A DNA stretch of 64,000 bases. It comes from Ktedonobacteraceae bacterium. GTDB taxonomy: Bacteria; Chloroflexota; Ktedonobacteria; Ktedonobacterales; Ktedonobacteraceae. Within the stretch, counting starts at the first letter, position 1. Each line of letters opens with the position of its first letter. A program made the translations under genes and the position numbers. The notes beneath the pieces are model-generated. The model saw only the letters and a list, made by a program, of their open reading frames with translations. It was not told where the DNA came from and made no database searches. Shown here in pieces: positions 34,388 to 43,574 of the stretch. Where the stretch lies: the NCBI GenBank assembly GCA_035653615.1, contig DASRBN010000034.1, positions 16,714 to 80,713 on the forward strand. Direction: 5' to 3'.

Positions 34388-34541
34388 TGGATACCCCCTA
34401 TACATCCTCAAGAGCTTGCGGTAAAATGTGATACCAGAAATACCACAATGGAGTGAAAACGAAGGGCCGCATCACCTACAATGACGTACTCTGAGCAGCT
34501 CACTAAACATGTAGATTGACAGAACATGGGAGAGATGGGCT

Positions 34542-35561
34542 ATGGCGATTAGCAATGCCACGCTCGCGGGGCTTACCCGGACACAGCTATTGGAAATGCA
34601 CTATAAGATGGCCCTCTTGCGCCGCTTCGAGGAGAAGAGCGCGGAGGAATACACACGCGGCAAAATTGGCGGGTTCATGCACCTCTATATCGGTCAGGAG
34701 GCTGTAGGCGTAGGCAGTATAGCCGCGCTCCGGCCAGGCGACAAGATCCTCTCCAGTTATCGAGAACATGGTCATGCCATCGCCAGGGGCATGGACCCGC
34801 GAGAAGTAATGGCCGAACTCTTCGGCAAGGCCACCGGCTGCAGCAAAGGAAAAGGCGGCTCCATGCACATGTGGAGCAATGAACTCGGTATTTACGGTGG
34901 CAATGCCATCGTCGGCGCGCAATTGCCGATTGCCGCGGGCGTCGCCCTCGCCATGCAATACGAGGGCCTGGACAGCATCGTCACTTGCTATTTCGGTGAT
35001 GGAGCTGTCGACGAAGGGGCCTTCCACGAGGCGCTCAACCTGGCCTCGATCTGGAAACTGCCCGTTGTCTATATCTGTGAAAATAACCAGTACTCGATGG
35101 GCATGGCCGTGCATAAAGCCTGGGCCGTCGATTCATTGATTCCACGCGCCGCAGCCTACAATGTTCCGGGCCGGCAGGTGGATGGGATGGATGTCATCGC
35201 CGTCTACGAGGCCATGGTAGCGGCGGTCGAACACGCGCGCAGTGGCCAGGGCCCGGTGCTGCTGGAAGCCAAAACCTATCGCTTCCGCGCGCACTCGATG
35301 ACCGACCCTGTCTACTACCGCACGCGCGAAGAAGAGCATCACTGGCGCACAACACGCGACCCCATCAGCATCTTCGAGCAAAAATTGCGCGATCTCGGCA
35401 TAGGGACACAGGCCGAATTTGACGCCAATGACGAGAGGGCTATCCAGGTTTCCGAAGACGCGGCGGATTTTGCCGAGAACAGCCCGGACCCCGCGCCGGA
35501 AGAGCTTTATACCGACGTAATGGTCGATAATTCTACCGCCCTCAGCTACCGCCATCGTTAG
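34542..35561 (+). CDS. pdhA: Pyruvate (2-oxoacid) dehydrogenase E1 component, alpha subunit
   Basis: 339 aa. ThDP motif GDGAVDEGAFHEALNLAS...ENN is complete. Also visible are GGFMHLYIGQEAVGVG, SSYREHGHAIARG and the phosphorylation-loop-like YRFRAHSMTDP. It starts E1 catalysis: decarboxylation of pyruvate and transfer to lipoate. It is the first gene of an E1alpha-E1beta-E2 operon (gaps 30 and 39 bases). Some acetoin dehydrogenases have the same set, so that assignment is an alternative. E3 is not in the window. Confidence 0.92.
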   Translation: MAISNATLAGLTRTQLLEMHYKMALLRRFEEKSAEEYTRGKIGGFMHLYIGQEAVGVGSIAALRPGDKILSSYREHGHAIARGMDPREVMAELFGKATGCSKGKGGSMHMWSNELGIYGGNAIVGAQLPIAAGVALAMQYEGLDSIVTCYFGDGAVDEGAFHEALNLASIWKLPVVYICENNQYSMGMAVHKAWAVDSLIPRAAAYNVPGRQVDGMDVIAVYEAMVAAVEHARSGQGPVLLEAKTYRFRAHSMTDPVYYRTREEEHHWRTTRDPISIFEQKLRDLGIGTQAEFDANDERAIQVSEDAADFAENSPDPAPEELYTDVMVDNSTALSYRHR

Positions 35562-35591
35562 AGCGGATCTTACGAGAGGAAATAATTCCAC

Positions 35592-36590
35592 ATGCGTACC
35601 ATTACCTATCGTGACGCGCTGCGCGAGGCCATTCGCGAAGAGATGCAGCGCGATGAGCGTGTCTTTATCATGGGCGAGGATATCGCGGGTTACGGTGGCA
35701 CCTATGCCGTCACAAAAGGACTTTTCGAAGAATTTGGTGAAAAGCGCGTGCGCGATACCCCCCTCGCGGAAGAAGTGATCGCCGGAACAGGCATCGGCGC
35801 CGCCCTTGGTGGTTTACGCCCCATCATCGAGATCATGACCATCAACTTCAGCATACTGGCCGCCGACCAGATCGTCAACAGCGCCGCCAAAATGCGCTAC
35901 ATGTTCGGTGGGCAGCCGCAGGTGCCGCTGGTCATACGCACGCCCGGCGGCGGTGGAGCGCAGCGCGGCGCGCAGCACTCGCAAATGCTGGAGTCCTGGT
36001 ATGCCCATATCCCCGGCCTCAAGGTCGTCATGCCCGCCACACCATATGATGCCAAGGGGATGCTGAAATCAGCTGTGCGCGACCCTGACCCCGTCCTCTT
36101 TATCGAGCACGAATTACTCTACAACGTCAAGGGCGAGGTTCCCGACGAAGGCGTAGAATATACTGTGCCACTGGATCGCGCGGACATCAAACGCGAGGGC
36201 AAGCACATCACCATCATCACCTTCTCACGCATGCTGCACGTCACCTTGCAGGCCGCAGAAGACCTGGCAAAAGAGGGTATCGACGCGGAAGTGCTTGATT
36301 TAAGGAGCATCCGTCCCATCGATATCGACCTGATCATCGATTCGGTGAAGAAGACCAATCGCGTGGTAATTGCCGAGGAGGGCTGGAAATATTTTGGCAC
36401 CGGCCAGGGGCTTGCCGCGCTCATCTACGAACACGCCTTCGACTATATGGACGCGCCTATCCAGCATGTCAACAGCGCCGACGTACCCATGCCGTACTCC
36501 AAAGTCCTGGAACGCGCTGCCCTACCCAACAAAAACGACATCGTCCAGGCGGCAAAGAAAATCGTGCCACCGGCGCTTGTAGGAGCTTAG
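35592..36590 (+). CDS. pdhB: Pyruvate (2-oxoacid) dehydrogenase E1 component, beta subunit
   Basis: 332 aa. Shows TYRDALREAIREEMQRDERVFIMGEDI, FGEKRVRDTPLAEE (catalytic Glu), RTPGGGGAQRGAQHSQ and VIAEEGWKYFGTGQ. It forms the alpha2beta2 E1 with the preceding subunit. GAGAGGAAA precedes the ATG. Confidence 0.95.
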   Translation: MRTITYRDALREAIREEMQRDERVFIMGEDIAGYGGTYAVTKGLFEEFGEKRVRDTPLAEEVIAGTGIGAALGGLRPIIEIMTINFSILAADQIVNSAAKMRYMFGGQPQVPLVIRTPGGGGAQRGAQHSQMLESWYAHIPGLKVVMPATPYDAKGMLKSAVRDPDPVLFIEHELLYNVKGEVPDEGVEYTVPLDRADIKREGKHITIITFSRMLHVTLQAAEDLAKEGIDAEVLDLRSIRPIDIDLIIDSVKKTNRVVIAEEGWKYFGTGQGLAALIYEHAFDYMDAPIQHVNSADVPMPYSKVLERAALPNKNDIVQAAKKIVPPALVGA

Positions 36591-36629
36591 GCACTAACAT
36601 AGTAACATCCGAAACTTCGGAGAACAATC

Positions 36630-37964
36630 ATGAAAACAATCGAAATGCCCAAGTTGGGCGATACAATGGAAGAAGGCAAGATTCTGCGCTGGATCAAGCG
36701 CGAAGGTGACCCGGTCAAAAAGGGAGAACCCGTCGCGGAAGTCGAGACCGACAAGGTGAACATCGAGATCGAATCGTTCGCCAGTGGCACATTGCGCAAA
36801 ATCCTGGTACCTGAAGGCGCATCCGCCCCCATCGGCGCGGACATAGCGCTTGTCGGAACTCCTGACGAACCTCTCCCCGGTACAATTGAAGGCAATGGAA
36901 ATGGCAAGGCCACTCCGGCAGCGTCACAAGGTAGGCAGAATAGCGCAGTGAATTCCTCGACCTCCTCGCCTGCCCAAAACCCGGCAGGCATGGCAGTGGA
37001 AAACATACCGGTACCACAGGCGGCAACCACAACCATGACGAAACAGGCGCCTTCAACCGCCGAACAGGGCCGCGTCTTCATTTCGCCCATCGCGCGCCGC
37101 CTGGCCGAAGAGCATTCCATCGACTACCGGTATATTCGTGGCACCGGTCCTAACGGGCGCATCATTAAGATGGATATCGAAGCTGCCCTGGCCCAGGCCG
37201 CGCAGCAGGTCGCAACGCCGGTTGCCTTGCCTATAGCGGCAGAACCGGTTCCGGCTGCTATAGACACCGGCGATGTCGTCGAGATACCGCTCACCTCTAT
37301 GCGCCGCACCATCGCGAAGCGCCTGAGCCAGAGCATGCAGGTCGCGCCGCATTTCTACGTCACCAGCGTCATCGATACGGGCAAATTGGCCGCACTGCGC
37401 CAGCAGATCAATGAGTACGCCGCGAACGATCCCGTACCCGTCAAGGTCAGCTTCAACGACCTGATCATCAGGGCCGTCGCGCTGGCGCTCGTGCGCGTAC
37501 CGCAGGTGAATGTCTCCTTCGCTGAAGACCGCCTGCTTCAGAAGAAATCGGTGCATATCGGCATGGCTGTGGCGCTCGAACAGGGCCTGATCGTTCCCGT
37601 GCTGCACAATGTCGATTCCAGGGGCATTCTCGATATCGCCCGCGAATCGCATCGTCTATCGGAAGCGGCTCGTTCCGGCAAACTGCGTCCCGAAGACCTG
37701 AGCGGGGGCACTTTCACCGTCAGCAACCTGGGCATGTTCGACGTGGAGAGCTTCACCGCCGTTATCAATCCGCCGGAGTCGGCTATTCTGGCGGTCGGCT
37801 CCATCACTCCGACCCCGGCGGTCGTGGATGGCCAGGTCGTGGTACGAGATCGCATGAAGGTGACGCTCTCGTCAGATCACCGCGCTATCGATGGCGCTAT
37901 TGCCGCCCGTTTCTTACAGGAAGTGAAACGACTGTTGGAGGAGCCGCTGGGCTTGTTATTGTAG
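36630..37964 (+). CDS. pdhC: Dihydrolipoamide acyltransferase (E2)
   Basis: 444 aa. One lipoyl domain (VETDKVNIEIES, lipoyl Lys at about residue 43), an Ala/Pro/Gly/Asn linker, an E3-binding domain (ISPIARRLAEEHSIDYRYIRGTGPNGRIIKMDIE) and the catalytic domain with SSDHRAIDG, carrying the His and Asp of the HxxxDG motif. It moves the acyl group to CoA. It is the core of the complex encoded by the two upstream genes. Confidence 0.95.
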   Translation: MKTIEMPKLGDTMEEGKILRWIKREGDPVKKGEPVAEVETDKVNIEIESFASGTLRKILVPEGASAPIGADIALVGTPDEPLPGTIEGNGNGKATPAASQGRQNSAVNSSTSSPAQNPAGMAVENIPVPQAATTTMTKQAPSTAEQGRVFISPIARRLAEEHSIDYRYIRGTGPNGRIIKMDIEAALAQAAQQVATPVALPIAAEPVPAAIDTGDVVEIPLTSMRRTIAKRLSQSMQVAPHFYVTSVIDTGKLAALRQQINEYAANDPVPVKVSFNDLIIRAVALALVRVPQVNVSFAEDRLLQKKSVHIGMAVALEQGLIVPVLHNVDSRGILDIARESHRLSEAARSGKLRPEDLSGGTFTVSNLGMFDVESFTAVINPPESAILAVGSITPTPAVVDGQVVVRDRMKVTLSSDHRAIDGAIAARFLQEVKRLLEEPLGLLL

Positions 37965-37979
37965 ATGGGAGATGTTTTT

Positions 37980-38516
37980 ATGGCGACCTATACCATCAAC
38001 GGTGTAACCCTGGCGTTGATGCAAGGAGATATTGTGAAGGTGCAGGCCGACGCTATCGTCAACGCGGCGAACAAATGGTTGGCCGGCGGTGGCGGCGTTG
38101 ATGGCGCCATTCACCGCGCCGGCGGCCCCACCATTATGGAGGAATGCCGCAAAATCGGCGGCTGTCCCACCGGCAGCGCGGTCGCAACCTCGGCGGGCAA
38201 TCTGCACGCGAAATATGTGTTCCATGCCGTCGGCCCCATGTACAGTGGCAGCAAGGAGGATGAACGCCTGCTTGCCAGTGCCTATCAATGCTGCCTCGAC
38301 CTGGCCGAGCAATACTCTGTACAAAGCATCGCGTTCCCTTCGATCAGCACAGGAGTCTATGGCTATCCCTTGCATCTGGCCGCTCCCATCGCGCTGCGCA
38401 CCATCGTCCAGCACATCCAGAAGCCAACGAGTCTGAAGCAGGTACTCGTAGTTTTGTACGGGGACCAGGCATATCAGGCCTATGAAAGAGCCATGAGTGA
38501 TGTAGTCAATCAATAA
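37980..38516 (+). CDS. Macrodomain protein, ADP-ribose/O-acetyl-ADP-ribose hydrolase-like
   Basis: 178 aa from the ATG at 37980 with GGGAGAT upstream; the gap to pdhC is 15 bases. Macrodomain motifs are VQADAIVNAANKWLAGGGGVDGAIHRAGG (ADP-ribose pocket, catalytic Asn and Asp) and IAFPSISTGVYGYP. MacroD-type enzymes remove acetyl or ADP-ribosyl groups. Position in the pdh operon suggests coupling to acetyl metabolism but may be chance. Its stop overlaps a long palindrome. Confidence 0.9.
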   Translation: MATYTINGVTLALMQGDIVKVQADAIVNAANKWLAGGGGVDGAIHRAGGPTIMEECRKIGGCPTGSAVATSAGNLHAKYVFHAVGPMYSGSKEDERLLASAYQCCLDLAEQYSVQSIAFPSISTGVYGYPLHLAAPIALRTIVQHIQKPTSLKQVLVVLYGDQAYQAYERAMSDVVNQ

Positions 38517-38576
38517 TTTGAACGCCAGCAACCTATCAGACGTACGCCTGGCAGGTTGCTGACGTTCAAATTATTG
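38511..38576. terminator. 24-bp-arm palindrome overlapping the macrodomain stop
   Basis: Left arm 38511-38534 and right arm 38553-38576 match in 23 of 24 bases around an 18-base loop. TAA of the preceding gene lies in the left arm. The stem ends in AT-rich bases (TTCAAATTATTG), suited to termination in either direction. Confidence 0.6.
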
Positions 38577-38728
38577 ATTAGATTTTCCCCCAATTTTCCC
38601 CCTCGCGTTGACCCTTCTGCGCACTCATGGTACACTTCAGGAACACGAAAACAAGATGAAACAGGTAGATACAATCAATCTATCGAAGGCCGTCGATATG
38701 AACATCTGAGGCAAGGAGGGTATCCGGC

Positions 38729-40366
38729 ATGTGGACATCGACCCTGGAACTGAACCCAAGGCGCGTATTGATGACCCAGTTATTGGGGCGCGTCTGGCGC
38801 GGCGCCTATTTCTCCTCGTTTGCTCCCTTGCAGGTGCAGAATCTGCCACGGCAACCACTGCCTGCATCGTCTGACTGGGTGCGGGTGCGCAATCACCTCG
38901 CAGGCATATGCGGCAGCGACCTGCACCTGATCTATCTTGATGGCTCCCTGCGCAGCGCGCCTGCCGCCCTGCCGGGTCACACCTACACGTACCCCGGACA
39001 TGAGGTCGTCGGCGAGGTCGTCGAGGTTGGAGACGAGGTAAAACGCCTGCATGTCGGTGATCGCGTGGTGCTTCAAAGCGGCCCCAGCTGCCTTTCAGCG
39101 GGAGTCGAGCCGCCCTGCCGTTCGTGCGCCGCCGGTAATTACAACCTGTGCGAGCAGGGCAATCTGCCTGGCCCGGAGCCGGTTGGCGGCGGTTGGAGCG
39201 AAGAAATGCTGCTTTCGGAAAAGCAACTCTTTCGCATCCCCTCCACGATGAGCGATGAACAGGCCGTGCTGCTCGAACCCTCTGCCGTCGCCGTACATGC
39301 CGTCTTGCGCCACGTTCCACGTCCGGGCGACCATGTCCTCATCATCGGCGCGGGCACTATCGGGCTGCTCGTCTTGCAAGTCCTGCGCGCCCTTGCCCCG
39401 CAGACGCGCGTTAGCGTGATGGCCCGCCACGCTTTCCAGGTCGAACAGGCCACGCGCATGGGCGCATCCTACATCCTCTATCCCCAGGATACCTACCAGA
39501 GCGTCAAACTCACGACAGGCGCGCAGCTCTATAGCGGCATGTTCGGCAACAAGATGATGCTGGGCGGCTACGATGCCATCTATGATACCGTCGGCACGCA
39601 GCGCACCCTCCATGATGCCTTGCGCTGGACTCGCGCCGGTGGCAGCGTGGTTCTCATTGGAGTCAACCTGCATCTTGTCCATATCGACCTCAGCCCTGTC
39701 TGGTACCAGGAAGTCAACCTGCTCGGTTCAGTGGCTCACGGCATGGAAACCTGGCCCATCGGCTCGCGCGAACATCGCTCCACCTTTTCGGTAGCGACCG
39801 AGTTAATTCAATCAGGCCAGATACAGCCCGAAAAATTGATAACCCATCGTTTCGCGCTGAGTAATTTCAAGGATGCGCTTAGCGCCTCGACCGGCAAATC
39901 CCAGAGCCGCGCCATCAAGGTCGTTTTCGATTATGCCCTGATGCCGGCAACGGTCGTACCCAATGTGCGCGCAACGGGCCGCCAGCGCCGTCCTGCCACG
40001 ACTACGATAACGCAGGCGCCAGAACCTGCCACACCTTTGAATAATGAGGAACCGGCTGTTCCACAAGAGATCTCCCGTCATACCGGGGCTCCCGTGCCTT
40101 CGAAGGCGAATAGCGACATACTGCAGCCACCGGCAACTTTACCCCCTTCGATAAAAGTAGATGACGACAGGACGGTAACCGTGCCAAAACTAAGACGCAC
40201 CAGGCAAATTCATATCCAACCATTGCCTAAAAACACTGAGGACATACAAATATCTCAAGATGCAGCAGAGAACGCGCATGCGCAGCCAACTGGTGCAACA
40301 AATGGTGCTCCTGAAACGTTAGAAGGAGTAGATGCGCCATCACCCGCGTCCAATGAAAACCCATAA
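38729..40366 (+). CDS. Zinc alcohol/threonine dehydrogenase-like protein with disordered tail
   Basis: 545 aa. The MDR fold fills residues 1-410: catalytic-zinc GICGSDLH and GHEVVG, structural-zinc cluster (CLSAGVEPPCRSCAAGNYNLC), cofactor loop IGAGTIGLLVLQ. The last about 135 residues are Pro/Thr/Ala/Asn-rich with no domain and no membrane segment. AAGGAGGG precedes the start. It would oxidise a secondary alcohol or amino-alcohol with NAD(P). The tail is unusual for the family, whose members are about 350 aa. Confidence 0.85.
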   Translation: MWTSTLELNPRRVLMTQLLGRVWRGAYFSSFAPLQVQNLPRQPLPASSDWVRVRNHLAGICGSDLHLIYLDGSLRSAPAALPGHTYTYPGHEVVGEVVEVGDEVKRLHVGDRVVLQSGPSCLSAGVEPPCRSCAAGNYNLCEQGNLPGPEPVGGGWSEEMLLSEKQLFRIPSTMSDEQAVLLEPSAVAVHAVLRHVPRPGDHVLIIGAGTIGLLVLQVLRALAPQTRVSVMARHAFQVEQATRMGASYILYPQDTYQSVKLTTGAQLYSGMFGNKMMLGGYDAIYDTVGTQRTLHDALRWTRAGGSVVLIGVNLHLVHIDLSPVWYQEVNLLGSVAHGMETWPIGSREHRSTFSVATELIQSGQIQPEKLITHRFALSNFKDALSASTGKSQSRAIKVVFDYALMPATVVPNVRATGRQRRPATTTITQAPEPATPLNNEEPAVPQEISRHTGAPVPSKANSDILQPPATLPPSIKVDDDRTVTVPKLRRTRQIHIQPLPKNTEDIQISQDAAENAHAQPTGATNGAPETLEGVDAPSPASNENP

Positions 40367-40422
40367 AATAGAATTGATCAGGATTATTATGAAACCCCGA
40401 CATTTGCCTGTCAGGAGAATAT

Positions 40423-41778
40423 ATGATTAGTTCCAATCAGGATTCCCAAAGGCCGTCCAGGCCTGACCAGCTTCAATATACTACACCTGCCAAACGCGCG
40501 CCTGCCTCACGTCCAAAGCGTCGCCGGCGCGGGCCGGTGCTTATTTTACTGGCAGCCCTGGCAATCCTGATCACATTGGGCGCTATTTTCGGCTCCAGCC
40601 TGCTTAATAGCTCAAGTGGCTTGAATACTCCTACGGCATCAGCGGCGAGCGGCCCGTTTGTGAAGCCGCCGCTCAATGCTGCTCAAATCAACGCCATCAT
40701 GCATCTGACAGGCTATATGAAGTACAAACAGCTCGCGGCCCTCTATGTATCGCGTATGTCCCTGGACGAGGAAATCGGCCAGCTGATTATGGTTGAATAC
40801 GCGGATACCTACTATTCGCCTGATCTCAATTACATGATCTCTAACCTGCACGCGGGCGGCGTCATCATGTACGAATTCCAGATGCAGACATTCGACCAGA
40901 CCAAACACGATATTGCCGAGATGCAGCAGCACGCCAGTATTCCGCTGCTCATTTCGACGGACGAAGAGGGCGGCCCGTATGTTCACCGCCTCTCGCACAT
41001 CTATGGCCCTCGCATGTCGGCCAGCGATATTGCCGCTACCGGCGATCCCAATGTAGCCACCCAGCAGGGATTGAAGGCGGCGCATGACTTGCTGTCGCTC
41101 GGCATCAACGAGAACCTGGCGCCCGATGTCGATGTCAACCTGGTCAACGGCTACGATATGGTGACGCGCACATTTGGCGATACCCCGCAGTCCGTCATCG
41201 AATTTGCCGGCGCTTATATGAAGGCCTTGCAAGGCGCGGGCGTCATTGCCTGCATCAAGCATTTTCCCGGGCTTGGTGACGCCGTCACCGATGCGCACAC
41301 CAGCCTGCCGGTCGTCAATCGCACGAAGCAGCAAATCTACTCGGTAGAACTCGCGCCATACAAGGCCTTCATTCAATCGCCTGATCGATTGCTCAATCCG
41401 GGCATGATTATGCCGACCGACGTGCTAATGCCCGCCATCGACCCGAAATATCCGGCGGAACTCTCGCACATCTTCATGACCGATATCCTGCGCGACCAGC
41501 TCGGCTATGATGGCGTCGTCCTTACCGATGCCTTATACATGCAGGGCATTTCTCAGACCTGGAGCATGCCAGAAGCCGCTGTGCTGGCGCTCAATGCCGG
41601 CAATGATATGCTGCTCGGCCCCACCGGATCAGCTCAGACGGAAGCCATGATTGAGGGCATCAAAGCAGCCCTACAAAACGGCACGCTGCTGAAATCCCGT
41701 ATCGACCAGGCCGCGACTCGCATCATCGCCTTGAAAATGGAAGATCATCTGATGCCCGCGATCCCCCCACAATCATAA
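40423..41778 (+). CDS. Glycoside hydrolase family 3 protein (NagZ-like), membrane-anchored
   Basis: 451 aa. After a basic N-terminus, one hydrophobic segment (VLILLAALAILITLGAIFG, about 38-56) anchors or exports it. The GH3 body has DEEGG, IKHFPGLGDAVTDAHTSLP (the NagZ-type KHFPG and D-x-H dyad) and GYDGVVLTDAL with the nucleophile Asp. NagZ enzymes release N-acetylglucosamine from peptidoglycan. The long N-terminal linker places the catalytic domain outside the membrane. AGGAGAA precedes the ATG. Confidence 0.87.
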   Translation: MISSNQDSQRPSRPDQLQYTTPAKRAPASRPKRRRRGPVLILLAALAILITLGAIFGSSLLNSSSGLNTPTASAASGPFVKPPLNAAQINAIMHLTGYMKYKQLAALYVSRMSLDEEIGQLIMVEYADTYYSPDLNYMISNLHAGGVIMYEFQMQTFDQTKHDIAEMQQHASIPLLISTDEEGGPYVHRLSHIYGPRMSASDIAATGDPNVATQQGLKAAHDLLSLGINENLAPDVDVNLVNGYDMVTRTFGDTPQSVIEFAGAYMKALQGAGVIACIKHFPGLGDAVTDAHTSLPVVNRTKQQIYSVELAPYKAFIQSPDRLLNPGMIMPTDVLMPAIDPKYPAELSHIFMTDILRDQLGYDGVVLTDALYMQGISQTWSMPEAAVLALNAGNDMLLGPTGSAQTEAMIEGIKAALQNGTLLKSRIDQAATRIIALKMEDHLMPAIPPQS

Positions 41779-41825
41779 ATCGAGCATCATTGTAGGGGCG
41801 GAAGCCCCCTCAGGCAGGAGTTTCT

Positions 41826-43148
41826 ATGTCCAACATAAGCAAACGACCAGGCATAGTAAGGCGGATATCGCTACGCTCCTCAATTCTAAACCACTATTCA
41901 TGCTATCGCCGGACGCTCGCCATTCTCATTTTGCTGCTCCTGCTGGCCCTGGTTGTCATTGTGGGTGGAGATGTCAACCTGCAAGCATTTAGCGATATAT
42001 CTGACTTGCAGTCAAACGGGGCGGTTTCAGGTTCTTTCATCCAGATGCCGCTCGATACCACGCAGGTCAATGACCTCGGCCATCTCATGAATCATATGCA
42101 ATATAAGCAACTGGCAAAGCTGTACGTTTCGCATATGACGCTGGATGAGAAACTCGGCCAGCTCTTCATGGTGCAGTCCTACGACCAGTACTACTCGCCG
42201 GCGCTGGAGATGATGGTTGACCAGCTGCATGCAGGGGGCGTCATCATGTACGCCTTTCAAATGCAGACCTTCCAGCAAACGCGCCATGATATCCTTGAGA
42301 CGCAACAACACGCCACCATTCCACTCATCATAGCCGCCGACGAGGAAGGGGGATATGTGGAGCGCGTGCAGAACATCTTCGGGCATCATCCAGGAGCGCT
42401 TGAGATTTATGAAACCGGCAATGTCAACCTGGCGACTCAGGCCGGGAACAGAATCGCGCGTGATCTACAATCGCTTGGCATCAACGCCGACCTGGCTCCT
42501 GACGTGGATGTGCAGTTAGTCGATGGCCCCGACCAGTACCTGCGCACCTGGGGCTATACTCCGCAATCGGTGATCAAATTCGGTGGCGCCTACCTGCGCG
42601 CCGTCCAGGGCGATGGCGAGATCGCCTGCCTCAAGCATTTTCCGGGCCTGGGAGCGGCCTCTACCGATGCGCACTACGACCTGCCCGTCATCAAGCGCAG
42701 CGCCGCTCAAATCTACTCCGTGGAACTCGCGCCGTTCAAAGCCTTCATCCAATCCAAAAACAAGCTGGACAACCCTGGCATGATTATGTCAACCGATCTG
42801 CTAATGCCTGCCATTGATCCTACGATGCCCGCCGAACTCTCACACATCTTCATGACCGATATCCTGCGCAACCAGCTTGGCTACGACGGTGTCGTGATTA
42901 CCGACGCTTTATGGATGACGGGAATCGCGGAGAAATGGAATTTAGCACAGGCCGGAGTGCTGGCGCTGAACGCCGGCAACGACATGCTGCTCGGCGCAAT
43001 CGGCCCCTACCAGATGATGGATATGATCAACGGTCTGAAAGCCGCCTTGCAGGACGGTACGCTCTCCATGGTTCGCGTGAACGAGGCCGTCACGAGGATT
43101 ATCGCGTTGAAGATGCAATACCATATCATCCCGGTGGCGCAGGCGTAA
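41826..43148 (+). CDS. Second GH3 (NagZ-like) protein, tandem paralogue
   Basis: 440 aa, starting 47 bases after its paralogue's stop. The N-terminal hydrophobic segment (ILILLLLLALVVIVGGDV) and the catalytic layout are the same: DEEGGYVERV, LKHFPGLGAASTDAHYDLP, GYDGVVITDALWM. In the first, DEEGG is followed by PYVHRLSH; here by YVERVQN. The dyad motif is GLGAAST rather than GLGDAVT. Divergence suggests different preferences. Tandem duplication is clear from the order of motifs. Confidence 0.87.
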   Translation: MSNISKRPGIVRRISLRSSILNHYSCYRRTLAILILLLLLALVVIVGGDVNLQAFSDISDLQSNGAVSGSFIQMPLDTTQVNDLGHLMNHMQYKQLAKLYVSHMTLDEKLGQLFMVQSYDQYYSPALEMMVDQLHAGGVIMYAFQMQTFQQTRHDILETQQHATIPLIIAADEEGGYVERVQNIFGHHPGALEIYETGNVNLATQAGNRIARDLQSLGINADLAPDVDVQLVDGPDQYLRTWGYTPQSVIKFGGAYLRAVQGDGEIACLKHFPGLGAASTDAHYDLPVIKRSAAQIYSVELAPFKAFIQSKNKLDNPGMIMSTDLLMPAIDPTMPAELSHIFMTDILRNQLGYDGVVITDALWMTGIAEKWNLAQAGVLALNAGNDMLLGAIGPYQMMDMINGLKAALQDGTLSMVRVNEAVTRIIALKMQYHIIPVAQA

Positions 43149-43178
43149 CAGTGATAGAGGTGAGGGACGCCACCAAGG

Positions 43179-43547
43179 TCACGACGACCCTCGTTGCAAA
43201 CGCTCGATGATATCTTTCAAGCGGCGTGTCTCGGCGGCATGCTGGTCCTGCATCTGCTGCATCTCTTCCTCAAGCTCCTGCTGCATCTGTTCCATGCGGT
43301 CCTTCATGTGCAGGATGACCTCAACGCCGGCCAGGTTGACGCCCAGGTCGCGCATCCAACGGCGAATTTGCACGACGCGCTCGATATCACGGTCAGAATA
43401 GAGGCGTGGGCTATGCGGACTATTCCCTTTGCGAGCAGGAGAGATCAACCCGAGACGCTCATAATGACGTAGCGTCTGCTCATGTACCTCGGCTTTTACT
43501 GCCGCTACACTGATCACATACCACGCGCCGTCGTCTTTTTCGGCCAA
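43179..43547 (-). CDS. hspR: HspR-type MerR-family heat-shock repressor
   Basis: 122 aa from a TTG at 43547, eight bases after GGAGG. The MerR HTH is visible as YVISVAAVKAEVHEQTLRHYERLGLISPAR...SPRLYSDRDIERV. A C-terminal coiled coil (MKDRMEQMQQELEEEMQQMQ) serves dimerisation. HspR represses dnaK operons at HAIR operators; a near-perfect HAIR lies in front of this operon at 45313-45333, so autoregulation is expected. It is last in grpE-dnaJ-hspR. Confidence 0.9.
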   Translation of the reverse strand: MAEKDDGAWYVISVAAVKAEVHEQTLRHYERLGLISPARKGNSPHSPRLYSDRDIERVVQIRRWMRDLGVNLAGVEVILHMKDRMEQMQQELEEEMQQMQDQHAAETRRLKDIIERLQRGSS

Positions 43548-43574
43548 CGTACACCCCTCCTTCCTGCTCTCATC

